Program-made: the position numbers and the translations under genes | The notes under the pieces: generated by a model | Told to the model about the DNA's origin: nothing | Seen by the model: the letters and a program-made list of their open reading frames with translations, nothing else | Databases searched by the model: none | Shown: piece after piece, positions 1 through 10,439 of the stretch | Layout: each line of letters starts with the position of its first letter | How positions within the stretch are numbered: the first letter of the stretch is position 1 | Source of the DNA: Athripsodes cinereus | Lineage: Eukaryota > Arthropoda > Insecta > Trichoptera > Leptoceridae | NCBI GenBank assembly: GCA_947579605.1 | Contig: OX388329.1 | Span: forward strand, 28,436,693 to 28,500,692 | DNA: 64,000 nt | Direction of reading: 5' to 3'

Positions 1-46
1 CTCACGCCGTATCTCAAGTGGGGTAGACTGCGAGAACAGAACGCCG
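1..46 (-). mobile_element. RTE-like LINE (group A) 3' tail, cut by the window edge
   Basis: The opening bases match the reverse complement of the 3' end of the RTE-like tails at 7372-7490 and 21455-21930: an inverted GGCGTGAGGGTATAG-type end, then the CTACCCCACTTG-type word, then the inverse of GGCGTTCTGTTCTC. No coding part remains inside the window. Confidence 0.6.
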
Positions 47-1555
47 TGTTGTTAATGTACCTATATACACCAATTCTTTATAGCACATCATACAACCATA
101 ATACGAATATCCTCAGCTACCACGGTATTGGCATGCACATACTTTTTACTAAAGTCACTTAGTGCTTCGTAAGATCAAGACAAAGAGACCATTAGATTAT
201 GTCAAGAAAAACCCTGCAGTTCTTCAGTACCACAGACATTCCTCAATTGCGGCGTACAAACATCTGGATGCGAACGTCAAGCATCAATCAAGCAAAAATA
301 TTAAAATATTAATATCAGCTATGGCGTTCCTCTTTTTATTTTGTTTTTATGATGATTGGATGTATGATTGAATATAGTTGATTTGAGTATATGGTTTATG
401 AATGTTTCTTTTAATGAATTTATTGTATTTGTATTTAAATTTTTATTTTTTGACTTGAACTGGAGTATGACTATGTTTTGTTTGTTTTTATATTTTTGTA
501 CATGTGTTGAATGATTGTGTGATATTTTAAAGTTTATATGTATACTTATAAAGGCAATTGCCGTATATTGTGTGTTAATAAATAAATCTTTCGGCGATAA
601 TTCGGAGCATTCTCCGAAGAAATATTCGAATGAATGCCTTTGTTACGTCTCATGGACGGGAAACGGTCTGTACGCCGCCATTAGTGAGCATATTAGTGGA
701 TAATCGTCATCCTGTCTCTAACCATATTTTTTGTAAGTCAGCTAGTTAGCAGACCAATTCTTTGAAAGTCAGCTAGTTAAGTTAATACGAGCATAATTGA
801 AAATACTCTTTTGTTATTTAATCTTCAAATAAATATCTTAATTGTGAATTTCCATTCTAATAATATTCTTCCTACCATTCTTTAAAAAGTCAACACTATC
901 GCTCATGATTGAAATGACCAAGTAATTAAAAATTAAATGAAATACGTTACTAAAAGATAAGACAAGCTGACGTAGATTAAATCATAAAGTGAATAATGAA
1001 TTATTATTGTTTGGTTCATTTCATCACGATTTTTTGATCCATTTATACGTTTGTTTGACTTCCTTTCACTTAAATCGTGCATCTCGATTTCTAACAAAAG
1101 ATTTCTTGTATAAGAAAAATGACGGTCAAATCTTGTTTGCATAAACTTGACATTAAAAATGAAACACAATATTATACAAGAAAAAATCATGCACACATCG
1201 CTTGTTCATAAGCCTAGGTGCATGAATTGAATATCTTTCTACTTCTTTGAATTTATCACTTGATCATGTTATACCTATTGTAAACTTTAGAGAAAAGTCT
1301 CGACTAGGACTTATAAAAGTTTACTAGGAACTTATGTATATATCCATATGAATGAGAGTATTATTAGATTATGGTCAATTTATCTGCTTTTTATAAATGT
1401 ATCCAACTGGTTATAGGTATTAAACTACAGTTAATTGAAAGATGGAAGAAATAATTGTACTATTTTAGAAGTAGAAAAATTTCATATATTTCATTAAAAC
1501 TATCGCTCTCTGAATATATTTTTGAAGGATTCTTTAATGGTTGATACTTACTTAT
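47..1555. other. No gene recognised
   Basis: AT-rich sequence. The short open frames here have no recognisable motif, no codon bias and no splice context. The piece at about 580-715 is locally more GC-rich but matches nothing I know. Confidence 0.6.
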
Positions 1556-1557
1556 TT

Positions 1558-1655
1558 ACTTATGCAGCTATTCCTGTCCACTGCTGAACATAAGCCTCTC
1601 CCATAACATGTCTCCAGGTATCTCTGTCCTGAGCTTTCTGCAACCAGTCACCGGG
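1558..1655 (-). mobile_element. RTE-like LINE C-terminal remnant (group F)
   Basis: The minus strand reads PGDWLQKAQDRDTWRHVMGE followed by AYVQQWTG and a stop. This is the usual last segment of RTE/BovB-like insect LINE proteins (AQDR..W....EAYVQQW). Only the extreme C-terminus survives, as expected after 5' truncation. A related but more decayed piece lies at 56590-56720 on plus. Confidence 0.75.
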
Positions 1656-1871
1656 TTGATACTTATATTATTTTAAAAAGAGGTGTAGATTTTGAAAGAA
1701 GCTAACATATGATGTAGTCTGTTGAAAATGCCCTAACGGGAATCATGTCAATGCTCGTGAATAAAGTGGAGGGAACGAGTATGGTACCTGTTAACACATG
1801 TAGATTATCGTAGATTCCACCTTGAGAATCTTTATGTAATTGATTTATATTTTTTTATTGTCTGTGGTTGT

Positions 1872-2108
1872 GCAAAATATAGAGATGCCATAAATATAAA
1901 CTTTTAATCAACATCAATAAATCTCCCTCGACATCCATCAAGAGGGAGACCAAAGAATACTTGGATGACACAATGCAATAGAATCCTGGGGAGAAATGGC
2001 CTGGATGAAAATGATATAATAAACAGGAGAGTGTATGACCTCAGAACGAGAAGAGCTGACCCCAACAGCCTTCAGTGGCAATAAGTTGGGACAGTGCCAG
2101 GAAGAAGG
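1872..2108 (+). mobile_element. 5'-truncated RTE-like LINE insertion (group G) with 16-bp target duplication
   Basis: An open 48-codon tail at 1938-2084 begins SRGRPKNTWMTQCNRI and ends DPNSLQWQ-stop, with the RGRPK..W and YDLRTRRADP motifs of RTE-like C-termini. The 16-bp word TATTGTCTGTGGTTGT occurs at 1856-1871 and again at 2109-2124 and flanks the unit exactly, as expected for a target-site duplication. A related tail lies at 45230-45436. Confidence 0.8.
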
Positions 2109-2124
2109 TATTGTCTGTGGTTGT

Positions 2125-3002
2125 ATTTTGTGACATCTGTATAATCAATTGTAATCTATGCAATATCACTCTCTCTGTCATTACTTGTGTGTGAATAAAG
2201 TATGTACGTTATTTTCTTAAATTCCGACACAACTTTTATTCAAATCCCGATCCAATACAACCAATCCAACAGTACCATATTATTTCAAGAGGATTTTTAT
2301 GTGAGAATGTGAACAAATATGTAATTCTTCAACTTATTATATTATCAAAGCGAAAGATTATACATAACTAATAAAGATTGAAGGACGACGTGGTCCTGAT
2401 ATAAGTTAAATATCCTTGCTATAGTTGGAAGTTTCAATTTATTATTTTAATTTTTTCGGATATTTCAGATATCGATACCTATTTGTCATGGTTATGCAAC
2501 ATAAGAGCCTGAACTGGAGTGTGAGTAGTGTGACATATAGAGGAACACTTTCGACTCACACAGTATAAGAAGACTTTTGTACTAGTGATCGCCAATGTTG
2601 GTCATTGTTTGTTAGTAATTCGAAATAGTAACGAGATGAAGATACCTACTTGCAGTGTGCAGAATACATAGTTAAAAAAGAAAGTTTTTAATTATTATTA
2701 TGAAATTATTATTAATGTTATTGCGATGCTTAATTTATTATAATTTAAACTGTATCTTAATCCCCACAAGTTTTGACATTATCACGAGCTTACGACTGTA
2801 TGTGCTGCATGTAGGTAGAGCAAACAAGTTCATTAATATTACACGATTATTTTAATAACTTTGTTTTTTTCATCGTCTCTTGATATTAATTTCTACATGC
2901 AAATTTAGTATCAAACCTACTTAACGACACGTGTATTTAAGTTTTTTTTCAAAAACGGATTCATCCTTAAAAAAATCTCATGTTCGTCATTTAAATCTTC
3001 AG
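2125..3002. other. No gene recognised
   Basis: AT-rich sequence without a supported reading frame or repeat-family match. Confidence 0.6.
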
Positions 3003-3118
3003 TTTTTTTTTTAAAAAGATATATCTGGGTTTTTGTTATAAGCCCAAATGACCTTATGCACCTTTCATGGTAAGCTAAAAGCTTTTGTCGTGAAAGGGTA
3101 GTTTGCTGGCACCTGGTA
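3003..3118 (-). mobile_element. SINE-A 3' part
   Basis: Read on minus, this holds the SINE-A segment from the gccggc-like box through the CACGACA-type word, the AAGCTTTTAGCTTA stretch and the TTTGGGTTTATAAC end, then an A/T-rich tail. It matches the fuller copies at 7837-8026 and 55374-55549. The tRNA-like head is missing. Confidence 0.75.
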
Positions 3119-3265
3119 TCTAGCCACGCATGTGCATGAGGTCGAAACTCAATAAATTTAAAGCTGAATGTTATTACAAAAGCCATTTTTCCGAATTTGG
3201 AGTTTTATCATCAATATTTCCCAACGACAACATTAAAAAAAAACAGTAATTCTAAATTATCTATT

Positions 3266-3458
3266 TTAATCGAGAAATAAAATATGAGTATTTTGTTTTA
3301 CAAGTACTTTATTCGACTTACTCGAGTTTCAAGATGTGATATAATTATTTTTCTAACCCATGTCTTGAAAAAGACATTAGGTAGGTACATATCGAAACTC
3401 AAGTAACTGTAATACAGCGCTTGTAAAACAAAACACTCATATTTTATTTCTTGATTAA
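3266..3458. mobile_element. Foldback MITE-like element
   Basis: The two ends are inverted copies of each other over about 35 bp (GAAATAAAATATGAGT on the left, its complement on the right). Pairing continues inward through an ACTTACTCGAGTTTC-like segment. The element is about 190 bp and has no coding capacity. The superfamily is unknown. Confidence 0.65.
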
Positions 3459-3794
3459 TATGAAGTTTTACAAAAATAAATACCAATAAAATACAATTAT
3501 CAGTTTTAATTTACACCTATCCTATTCATCATCGAGTTGGATATCAGCAAAAGCAATTTAAATTTTTTTATGTAAGTGTCTAGAAACAAAAAAAAGTTAT
3601 CGCAATAATTTAATAAGTTCATTACTCTTTGATGTTTTATAAGTATCTACTAAATACGGATTAATGAATATCAAAATATAATTACTGTTTCGATTGATAC
3701 AAGCGATCGTATGTCATTATCTAACAAGCAACAGTAAAGACTGTTTAATTCATACTTATTATTAATTCGAATGTGTGTTTATACATTATTCATC

Positions 3795-3920
3795 TGAATC
3801 ATCTCGCTCTTCGTCGCTTCACTCGGTAACACAGGACAGACCATCCTCCTCTATCCAGAGCGCCTCTGCGCCTGCTGTGATTTTGTTGTCATAGGAACGA
3901 TGTATTATGAAATATCCAGG
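3795..3920 (-). mobile_element. RTE-like LINE (group B) tail remnant
   Basis: Matches, on minus, the end of the group B tail seen at 34935-35430: the segment around TTGTTGTCATAGGAACG, the CCAGAGCGCCTCTG-like word and the end near the opal stop. It has diverged with small deletions. Confidence 0.65.
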
Positions 3921-4129
3921 CCGTTAAAAAACATGTGGGCGAAAGATATCACATTCTCATATATTATTTATTTTTTATATTTTTTGTACTTTTTCAATGA
4001 GGAGTTCAATGTTGAAAGAAAATTAATACATAATTCGGTTACATAGTATTGATAAAAAAATCTTCAGGCCCATGTTACCAACCTCAGATGAAATATTCAA
4101 ATTATTATTTTTTTTTTACGCGGCGGCAG

Positions 4130-5170
4130 AATTGCCATCCACACTTCTCAGCATTATACAACCAGATAAGTCTCCATATGATCAGTCATGATCACACAAA
4201 AACTTAACAGTCTAATGCCGGGAAAAATTCACCTATCCAGATATACAGGATATCAAAGGATTAGGCTCAAAACGCGGGATCAAAATACCAGCATTGTGCC
4301 TGAAATATCTGTGTTCAGAAACCTTTTTACAATATTACAAGTGTTTATTATAATAGATTTTTGAATTTTAATGTACAAATTAACCGGTAAATCTAATTTT
4401 TGTAAATTATTTATTAAAGATTTCGGAGTTACCCCTGTAGCTGACATGACTAAAGGTATTATATAAACGGACCTAGAATGCCAAATATTTTTTATTTCTC
4501 CTGCTAGTTCTGTATATTTACGTATTTTTTCTGCGACGGTTGTTTGTATATTATGTGTATTTGGGACAGCGATGTCGATTAGGTACGTTATTTTATTACG
4601 TTTATCATGTAATACTAAATCGGGTCTATTATGATGTATTTGTCTATCTGTTATTATGGTTTTATCATAATAGATCCTATAATTTTGATTTTCTAATACC
4701 TGTTCCGGGTTGTATTTATAATAAGGTATTACATTATTTGAGTTTAAAAGATTATGTTTAATAGCTAAATTTTGATGTATAATTTTTGCTACATGATTAT
4801 GTCTATAAGTATACTCAGTTTGAGCGAGAGTGGAACAACCCGAAACTATGTGTTGAATTGTTTCCGGTTTGGCCAGACATTTCCTACACGAATCATCAAT
4901 TATATTTTGATTTTTTATAATATATTTTTGATAATTTTTTGTATTTATTACCTGATCTTGAATTGCTAGCATAAAACCCTCGGTTTCCCCATACAATTCC
5001 CCAATGGTCAACCACCTGTTTGACGCATATTTGTCAACATAAGATTGGTTGAGATCATTGAGGTGTCTAGCATGAAGTTCCTTCCTACCCCAAGATTCTA
5101 ACAAAATATTTAAATAGTTTAATCGCGGACCTACTGTTTCGTCATTTAAATTTAAAGGTGTATGATTTTT
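4130..5170 (-). mobile_element. R4/Dong-like LINE: C-terminal zinc knuckle and restriction-like endonuclease
   Basis: The minus-strand frame has the region after the reverse transcriptase of a site-specific-type LINE: an ETEGFMLAIQDQVI motif, a CCHC knuckle (CRKC...HIVSGC), a YRHNHV motif, then HNRPDLVLHDKRNKITYLID, which fits the PD-(D/E)XK restriction-like endonuclease of the R2/R4/Dong type. It ends IVKRFLNTDISGTMLVF-stop at 4280, and 4130-4279 looks like its 3' UTR. The RT domain is absent, so the copy is 5'-truncated at about 5170. Tails of the same kind occur at 10440-10690, 42862-43025 and 46145-46282. Confidence 0.85.
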
Positions 5171-5536
5171 ATTATTATTATTATTATTATTATTTGAATG
5201 ATTTGTAAAGCGCCGTTTTGTGAAAAAAAAATCCACCTCAAGGGCGCTCTTTGCTAACAAAGGTTGTGCTTGAATTATTCCGTGAGATTTCTTGAATAGA
5301 TAAGTTTTCAGTTGGTTCTTGAAACGAGATATGTCCTGCGTTTCTCTGATCGTTTGTGGAAGCCTGTTCCAGACTACAGGTGCAGATATTACAAAAGCAC
5401 GCTCCACGTACACTGGTTTCGATAGAGTACTGGTCACCTCCAATTTAGTTGTTATATCTTGACAAGACCTAAGTGTTGTCTGTCTATGACTTAACGCCTG
5501 TCTACCACAGAGTTCCATGATATATTCTGGGGCCAT
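4280..5536 (-). pseudogene. Chimeric 418-codon frame made of two LINE tails
   Basis: This single open frame joins the C-terminus of a CR1/L2-lineage LINE protein (residues 1 to about 100, with ERAFVISAPVVWNRLP) to an R4/Dong-like C-terminus (from about residue 126). Between them the frame reads through the first LINE's terminal hairpin and its AAT microsatellite, giving a run of eight asparagines. Upstream of the first Met the minus strand still reads KQLKYKVFKALHAMAPEY, so the LINE fragment starts near 5580 and the Met is internal. I regard it as a chance read-through of nested retrotransposon debris. It has no stop or frameshift over 1.25 kb, which means the junction is fairly young. Confidence 0.7.
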
Positions 5537-5585
5537 AGCATGAAGTGCCTTAAATACTTTATATTTAAGCTGTTTTTTATGTTTA
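5171..5585 (-). mobile_element. CR1/L2-lineage LINE (family II) 3' end
   Basis: Encodes the C-terminal LINE segment KYKVFKALHAMAPEY ... ERAFVISAPVVWNRLPQTI, homologous to the last 100 residues of the intact LINE at 28045-31116. It then has the family II terminal hairpin (5209-5248) and an (AAT)n run at 5171-5200. The 5' end is truncated near 5580. Confidence 0.85.
5209..5248 (-). other. LINE family II terminal hairpin
   Basis: On minus: AGCGCC + CTTGAG + GTGGA + T/A-rich loop + TTTCAC + AAAAC + GGCGCT. The outer stem pairs AGCGCC with GGCGCT; the inner stem pairs GTG with CAC. An (AAT)n tail follows. It is one of at least ten related structures in the window. Confidence 0.8.
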
Positions 5586-5907
5586 AATTATTTATTTATT
5601 TGTACAGTTATGAACAAATAAAATACAATATATTTTTTTTAATTTTTCTTTTTTTTACACTACAAAACATTTAACAATAAAAAATTAATAACAATTAAAA
5701 CAATTTGACGGACGAAGACATGAATATACAATTACAGTTTCATGCAAATAAATTAATGAAAAAAAGACATATATAATTTTAAATAAACTTCATATGTAGG
5801 TACAAAAGATAATTTGAATTTAAAATGATTAAACTTATTAGACAAACAAATAAAAAAATAAATTTTCAATATTGTGGTTTCGATGATGGTTTCGTGTTGA
5901 TTAAGGG
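5586..5907. other. No gene recognised
   Basis: Very AT-rich filler; possibly an A-rich retroelement tail on minus near 5600-5650. Confidence 0.5.
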
Positions 5908-6020
5908 AAATCGGCTTGCACGTATGACTAATTGCATGAATGTGGAAGAGGCGAAAGAAGTGTGTAAAGATAGACTAATATGTATATCCCATACCCCACT
6001 TGATATGTGGACTGAGGGGT
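5908..6020 (+). mobile_element. RTE-like LINE (group A) decayed tail
   Basis: Reads ARMTNCMNVEEAKEVCKDR in plus orientation, matching the RNCMTVTEAKDVCKDR segment of the group A tails at 20800-21145 and 39030-39245. The end CCATACCCCACTTGATATG is a degraded form of the shared 3' end. Confidence 0.7.
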
Positions 6021-7371
6021 AAAAGATAGATATGTAGATAGAAAATATTCTGCCAAAAATACATAAAAAATTATGACTGGTTATAATATCGCTAAAGTTT
6101 ATAGGTAGTTTTAGAATATTGGAAAATCGATTTAGATTTGCATGAATTGGCTATGTTGCGTCGTCAGGTCCAAGAATGAAAGATTAACAAAGTGCATTTT
6201 GAAAAAAACATAAACATCTAAGGGGAAAAATCTATAAAGTAAGCTAATACAAAGATCTTTGGATAATGTGCTAAAATGTTAGAAAAAAAAACTAATAATC
6301 CACTATAACGATTAAAAATCCACTATACCTATGAAATTGGAAGGTTTGGTAATACATAGATTACTTTGGAGACTAATTTAATAAGAGCAGTTCGGTCTTC
6401 GAAAACAAAAAAAGTTAATAAGAATAATACATTAATAAATAAATAAAAAAATCAGCACGAACACACTTGTCTCTATTGTACTAAAATATTATTAATCAAT
6501 ATGATTAAACATACGCTATTAATTTTTGCATAATTATCTTTAAGTTGTTATTGTCAATGTTTAATTAACACGTATAATACAACATTTACGACTATAATTT
6601 TTTTTTGTATTCGACTGTATTATTATGAATACATTTTTGTAACGGAATAATCATTATTATTGCATATTAATTACATTTTATTGTATTCTTTGATCTTTGT
6701 ACTCATTCGATTATTATATAAAGTTGGTATTTTTCAACCGACGGTGCTTGATGGAAATTCATGTTAAATTAATTATAATGAAAATACTTCTTTAGTATAT
6801 CCACTATGATTTTTGAAAGCCGGCTCGCGTCCAATAAAAATCATAGTGGATATACGAAGTGTTTTGTATTATTTCATACGCACATACGAACCGACTCAAA
6901 TATTTATGTGTGGATATTACTAGCTGACTCGGCAAGCGTTGTTTTGCCATATACATTATGCCATATACTAATATCACTATTCAAAAATAGGGGTTGATGG
7001 TAGAAGGATGAAAATTTAGGGCTGTATGTATTTTTTAACGCCTCACCATAAAAAAAATAAAAATTATCAAAAAATAAAAATTTCGGCATGGACTACCCTT
7101 AACTTTTAGGGATATGAAAAATTAATATTGGCAGATTCTCAGACCTACTCGGTAAACACACAAAATTTCATCAAAATCGGTCTAGCCGTTTCGGAGGAGT
7201 ATGATAACAAACACCGTGATACGAGAATTTTATATATTAGATTATCACTAATAATAAAATAAATAATCGTGGAAAATCTTTGAATAAAATTATTATCCTT
7301 GGTTTAACCAAATCCTTAAAAACAAAACAACTTGTTGTATCTTGGTGTACCTTCTTAATATTATACAGTAC
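6021..7371. other. No gene recognised apart from one inverted repeat
   Basis: AT-rich. Contains the hairpin at 6787-6860. The stretch 6740-6790 resembles 25100-25170, so part of this interval may be an old transposon related to the one near 25.1 kb. The tail-like words at 6990-7230 are unassigned. Confidence 0.5.
6787..6860. repeat. Inverted repeat with 20-bp perfect arms
   Basis: The arms at 6795-6814 and 6836-6855 are exact reverse complements (GTATATCCACTATGATTTTT and its complement). Pairing extends weakly outward to ACTTC/GAAGT. The 21-nt loop contains GCCGGC. Probably the core of a small foldback element. Confidence 0.75.
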
Positions 7372-7490
7372 TATACTATACTATACTATACCCTCACGCC
7401 ATGTCCCAAGTGGGGTAGGCAGAGAGAACGGAACGCCAAACAGATCTATCTTTACACACTTCCTTCGCTTCCTCCACATTATACAGTACC
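7372..7490 (-). mobile_element. RTE-like LINE (group A) 3' tail
   Basis: On minus: the AGGAAGCGAAGGAAGTGTG segment, GGCGTTCCGTTCTCTCTGCC, CTACCCCACTTGGGACATGG, CGTGAGGGTATAG, then (TATAG)n. This is the cleanest copy of the 3' end shared with SINE-C. Confidence 0.8.
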
Positions 7491-7836
7491 TAATTTAATA
7501 ATTTGTGTTCCATAATTTCATTTCAAAATTTTATAAATAGAAGCTGTTGTTTGTGGTCTGTCCCCAAAACAGTTGACAGCCAGAAATAAATAATTTTATC
7601 CTGTCATAAAGCCGCAACAACGCTTATCTCTTTATAATCTATTATCTGTATAATCTTTATTGAAATAATATATTTTCCTTTAAATTTGCATATAATTTTT
7701 TTTTCCTTTATAGGCATTTCTACAGGTTTTTACAATAATATAATACGAAACAAATAGGTATAGCATTAACCCAATTACAGAATGCACATATGTTAACAAA
7801 TATTGTGTATAACTAAGATTCGCAAATTAAAAGAGT

Positions 7837-7994
7837 TCGTCGGTAGCCTGGAGGTAGAGTCTCGGCCTCATGGACAAGGGGTCCGTGGTTCGATCCCAGG
7901 TGCCGGCAAACTCCCCTTTCACGACACAAGCTTTTAGCTTACTGTGAAAGGTGTATAAGGTTGTATTTGGGTTTATAACAAAACCCAGATATAT

Positions 7995-8026
<32 letters not shown>
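7837..8026 (+). mobile_element. SINE-A, near full length, tRNA-derived
   Basis: The tRNA-like head has an A-box-like TAGCCTGGAGG and a perfect B box (GGTTCGATCCC, 7887-7897), closed by a GCCGGC acceptor-like end. A body follows, with CACGACACAAGCTTTTAGC and a small hairpin in TTTGGGTTTATAACAAAACCC. The element ends in a pure A run at 8003-8026. The head resembles a tRNA but has a different 3' part, so it is not a functional tRNA gene. Other copies: 36930-37034, 55374-55549, and partial ones at 3003-3118 and 57395-57515. Confidence 0.85.
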
Positions 8027-8291
8027 CATAATAACCCAAAACAATTATTTTAAAATTTCGAAAAAGAAAAAATCAAAGTATTTACAGAACTAAAAAAAAA
8101 TACGTTACATTGTTTCCACGAAATAAGGTAAAAAAATTCAAACGTGAATGTAATAAAATTAAAAACAGTGAAAAACAGAAGTACCTAAATAGTTAAAATT
8201 AAACAATGTTAATAAAAATAATACTAAAAATATCAGAAAAAAAAAATAATGAAAGATCACATTTAAACATAGAACAGCCAAACATACCTGA

Positions 8292-8481
8292 GGCCTGAGT
8301 CTTTTCACGTTACATTTTCACGTTACGTTTTCGTTCCGTTAGCGTTCAAATGCAAAAAGTGTTAATTTTCGTAACTATTGTGTATCTTAGCAACGAAATT
8401 GACACTTGCTTGCAACTTCGTCTGTACTCGAACGTTAACGGAACGAAAACGTAACGTGAAAATGTGTTATTGACTCAGGCC
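8292..8481. mobile_element. MITE (family M1), 190 bp
   Basis: The termini are GGCCTGAGTC and GACTCAGGCC. The subterminal arms hold CACGTTACGTTTTCGTTCCG and its complement, around a short unpaired centre. The copy at 48420-48604 (185 bp) has the same architecture (GGCCTAGTC...GACTAGGCC; ATTACGTTTTCGTT). It is non-coding; the superfamily is not resolved because no clear target duplication was seen. Confidence 0.85.
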
Positions 8482-8610
8482 CCTATAATCACACTACCCA
8501 TAGAGCTGTGTTGTGGCAGCAATCAGTTAAGTGTCACAGAAATAACGGTTTTAATAGATCTTGAGAACGGGCGTATTAATATTATTAAGCGTAATAGTAT
8601 TAACTCTAGT

Positions 8611-8640
8611 AGCACCATCACGGCATATCTCACAAGTGCG
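8611..8640 (-). mobile_element. SINE-C end fragment
   Basis: Contains ACCATCACGGCATATCTCAC, the inverted 3' end of SINE-C, and nothing else recognisable. Confidence 0.45.
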
Positions 8641-8654
8641 ATATCCAGAAAACT

Positions 8655-8735
8655 AGCTGCATCTAATGATTGATGAATTGTACAGTGTCCTTGAGGTGCT
8701 TTGGCATGCAAACGACACTTTTATGTTATCCAATA
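8655..8735 (+). mobile_element. LINE family IV 3' end with terminal hairpin
   Basis: Shares the GATGAATTGTACAGTGTCC end with the copies at 14327, 32563 and 45078. The hairpin lies at 8685-8718: GTGTC...GACAC outside, GTGC-TTTG-GCAT inside. It is followed by TATCCAATAATAATAA. Confidence 0.75.
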
Positions 8736-8751
8736 ATAATAAAAAATAAAC

Positions 8752-8867
8752 ATACAAGCTGTTTTCTCCATGCCAAAAATAAATAAAGACTTTCGGATGG
8801 GTGGCAAACCTTATCGAAAAGATTGGGAGTACAATTCCTTGCCTGGTGTTCCACGGAATAATAATAC
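8752..8867 (-). mobile_element. SINE-C copy with internal deletion
   Basis: Holds the inverted SINE-C pieces AAGCTGTTTTCTCCATGCC, GGATGGGTGGCAAACC and CAATTCCTTGCCTGGTG...CCACGGAAT. The middle (GAATTTAAGATGTAAAATG to the TTCGAACACCTG part) is missing. Confidence 0.65.
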
Positions 8868-8905
8868 TCTCCTTTACACGATACTTGTCTCTATAAGGAG
8901 GATGT
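8868..8905. repeat. Short structured repeat, copy 1
   Basis: CTCTCCTTTACACGATACTT then GTCTCTATAAGGAGGATG. The ends pair (CTCCTT with AAGGAG). A nearly identical inverted copy lies at 59093-59133, in which the inner GAGAC/GTCTC also pairs. Confidence 0.6.
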
Positions 8906-8933
8906 TTCGATTTGATTTTTAATTAAATAGTTC

Positions 8934-9371
8934 ATATCGCACATTGAAAACAAAAGTGGCATTATACGAAAAACATGATTTTTCAGTATGGCCGTTTAAA
9001 GTTTTTGGTATAGTTCTATAGTTTACACCTCTACTCGTTTCTTGAATACATTATTAATACAAAGTAATATATAAAAATGACACTATACTTAAAATTTCAT
9101 TTATGCATTTAGTCTTTCCTTAAATTAACGTACCTACAACCACTGCGGCCGTTTGACACGAACTGGTAATAGTGTCTTTTTATTTATTAGTAACTTGAAG
9201 CTTATACAAAAAGTACAAACCGACACTAGTGAGCTCTAGGGAAAACTAAACAAGGTATTGAAATAGGTTTTTTTGTATTGAATGCGTTTTAATTTGAGCG
9301 TTTTAAACATCGTTTAAACTCAAAATTGTCATTTTTTGTAAACTGCCACTTTTGTTTTCAATGTGCGATAT
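8934..9371. mobile_element. MITE-like element with 28-bp terminal inverted repeats
   Basis: It begins ATATCGCACATTGAAAACAA and ends with the exact complement, both also including AAGTGGCA/TGCCACTT. It is 438 bp and has no open frame of note. Internal copies of GCCGTTTAAAG- and GTTTAAAC-like words occur. Confidence 0.8.
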
Positions 9372-9387
9372 ATTGTTATATCTGTAC

Positions 9388-9604
9388 ACATACATAACAC
9401 ATAACACGTAACACATAACACGTATAGACAATTCACACAGACCGAGCTAGTCCCAAACTAAGATATGAATCTTGTATTATGGGTACCAACACGGCGATAC
9501 ACATATACAATGCACTAAACACAAATACATGTAACACCCAGACCCAGGGCAATCTGAAAAAGGTCATTCTTCATTTTGCCCTGGCCGGGAATCGAACCCA
9601 TGTT
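9388..9604 (-). mobile_element. SINE-B, head-truncated
   Basis: On minus it carries the B box (GGTTCGATTCC, 9589-9599), the GGCCAGGGCAAAATGAA segment, the AATGACCTTTTTCAGATTG part, GACCCAGGGT-type words and the GGGACTAGCTCGGTCTGTG end, with a (TGTTATG)-like tail. The tRNA-like A-box side is missing, and the break falls exactly at the hairpin at 9605. Confidence 0.8.
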
Positions 9605-9656
9605 GTTGTGTGTCTTTGTATATTATACAAGGATATAATATACAAAGACACACAAC
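9605..9656. repeat. Perfect 23-bp hairpin
   Basis: The arms 9605-9627 and 9634-9656 are exact reverse complements (start GTTGTGTGTCTTTGTATATT), with a 6-nt loop. It replaces the head of the adjacent SINE-B copy. Confidence 0.8.
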
Positions 9657-10185
9657 TAGTTTTTAGATAATAGCAATTGCGCTATAGAATAGGAGAACAT
9701 AAGTACTACCTAGTCGTATGAACAGATTGAAATTTGCATATAGTTACTTTATAATTAATGATTCAGTACAGATGTGAATGTAGATATCTATACCTACGGT
9801 AGTATTAATTATTATATGTTAGTCTTGGTGGGTAAATAGATAGACCAATATTACTTCTTACGTAACGCCTTTACTTGTTATAATATTGTGAAATTGCATT
9901 ACACGTAATTATTGTTTCTGTGCGTAGAAAAGTTGTGGAAAACCCCAGAGAAGTGACAAAATGGATTGAAATAAGTACAATACTCAAGGGTTTGAGATAG
10001 ATTGGACAGAAAATACGACTGTGGAAGAATTTATAGAATCCAAAAATTTCTATGGAAATGGAATGCAACAACCAGCGATGGAAAAGAAGTCAATGTTGAT
10101 GTCATTTATAGAATAAATTAGTACAAACACGAAAGAGTCATAAAAAACAAAGAGTATACTTTACTAGGGAACAGAAAAAAACAAT
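9657..10185. other. No gene recognised
   Basis: AT-rich. The 9930-10160 part has reduced stop density on both strands but no family match; it may be an eroded retroelement tail. Confidence 0.45.
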
Positions 10186-10189
10186 CAAA

Positions 10190-10300
10190 TAGGGCTTATA
10201 TACAATTATTTGGTTAGCTGGAAGATATTGCCTCCAGGCAATAAGCTCGCCAATTGCTCATGATTTTTTTTTTTGACCAATAAAGTGTTCTTATTATTAT
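10190..10300 (+). mobile_element. LINE 3' end, family X
   Basis: Has GGTTAGCTGGAAGATATTGC and AATAAGCTCGCC, ending in TTATTATTAT. The same end, with a small TTTTGCGATAAACTCGCCC hairpin, occurs at 46620-46760 and 48975-49105, and inverted at 17410-17470, 43345-43410 and 52760-52810. Confidence 0.6.
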
Positions 10301-10439
10301 TATCTCATATCTCATTTATTAAACAAAACAATATTAGATTCTACATTTGAACACAATATAAGATTAACAATAAAATTTAAATAAAACATTAAGTAACAAA
10401 AACCATAAAATATTAAAATAAATTTAGGTATATTCAAAT

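Noticed and set aside
5825..6022. 65-codon plus frame
   Set aside because: It is an eroded group A RTE tail, not a host gene.
7887..7897. Possible tRNA genes at B boxes (7887, 15542, 36983, 54419, 55429, 9589)
   Set aside because: The tRNA-like heads run into SINE bodies shared by several copies and end in A or TATG tails, so they are SINEs.
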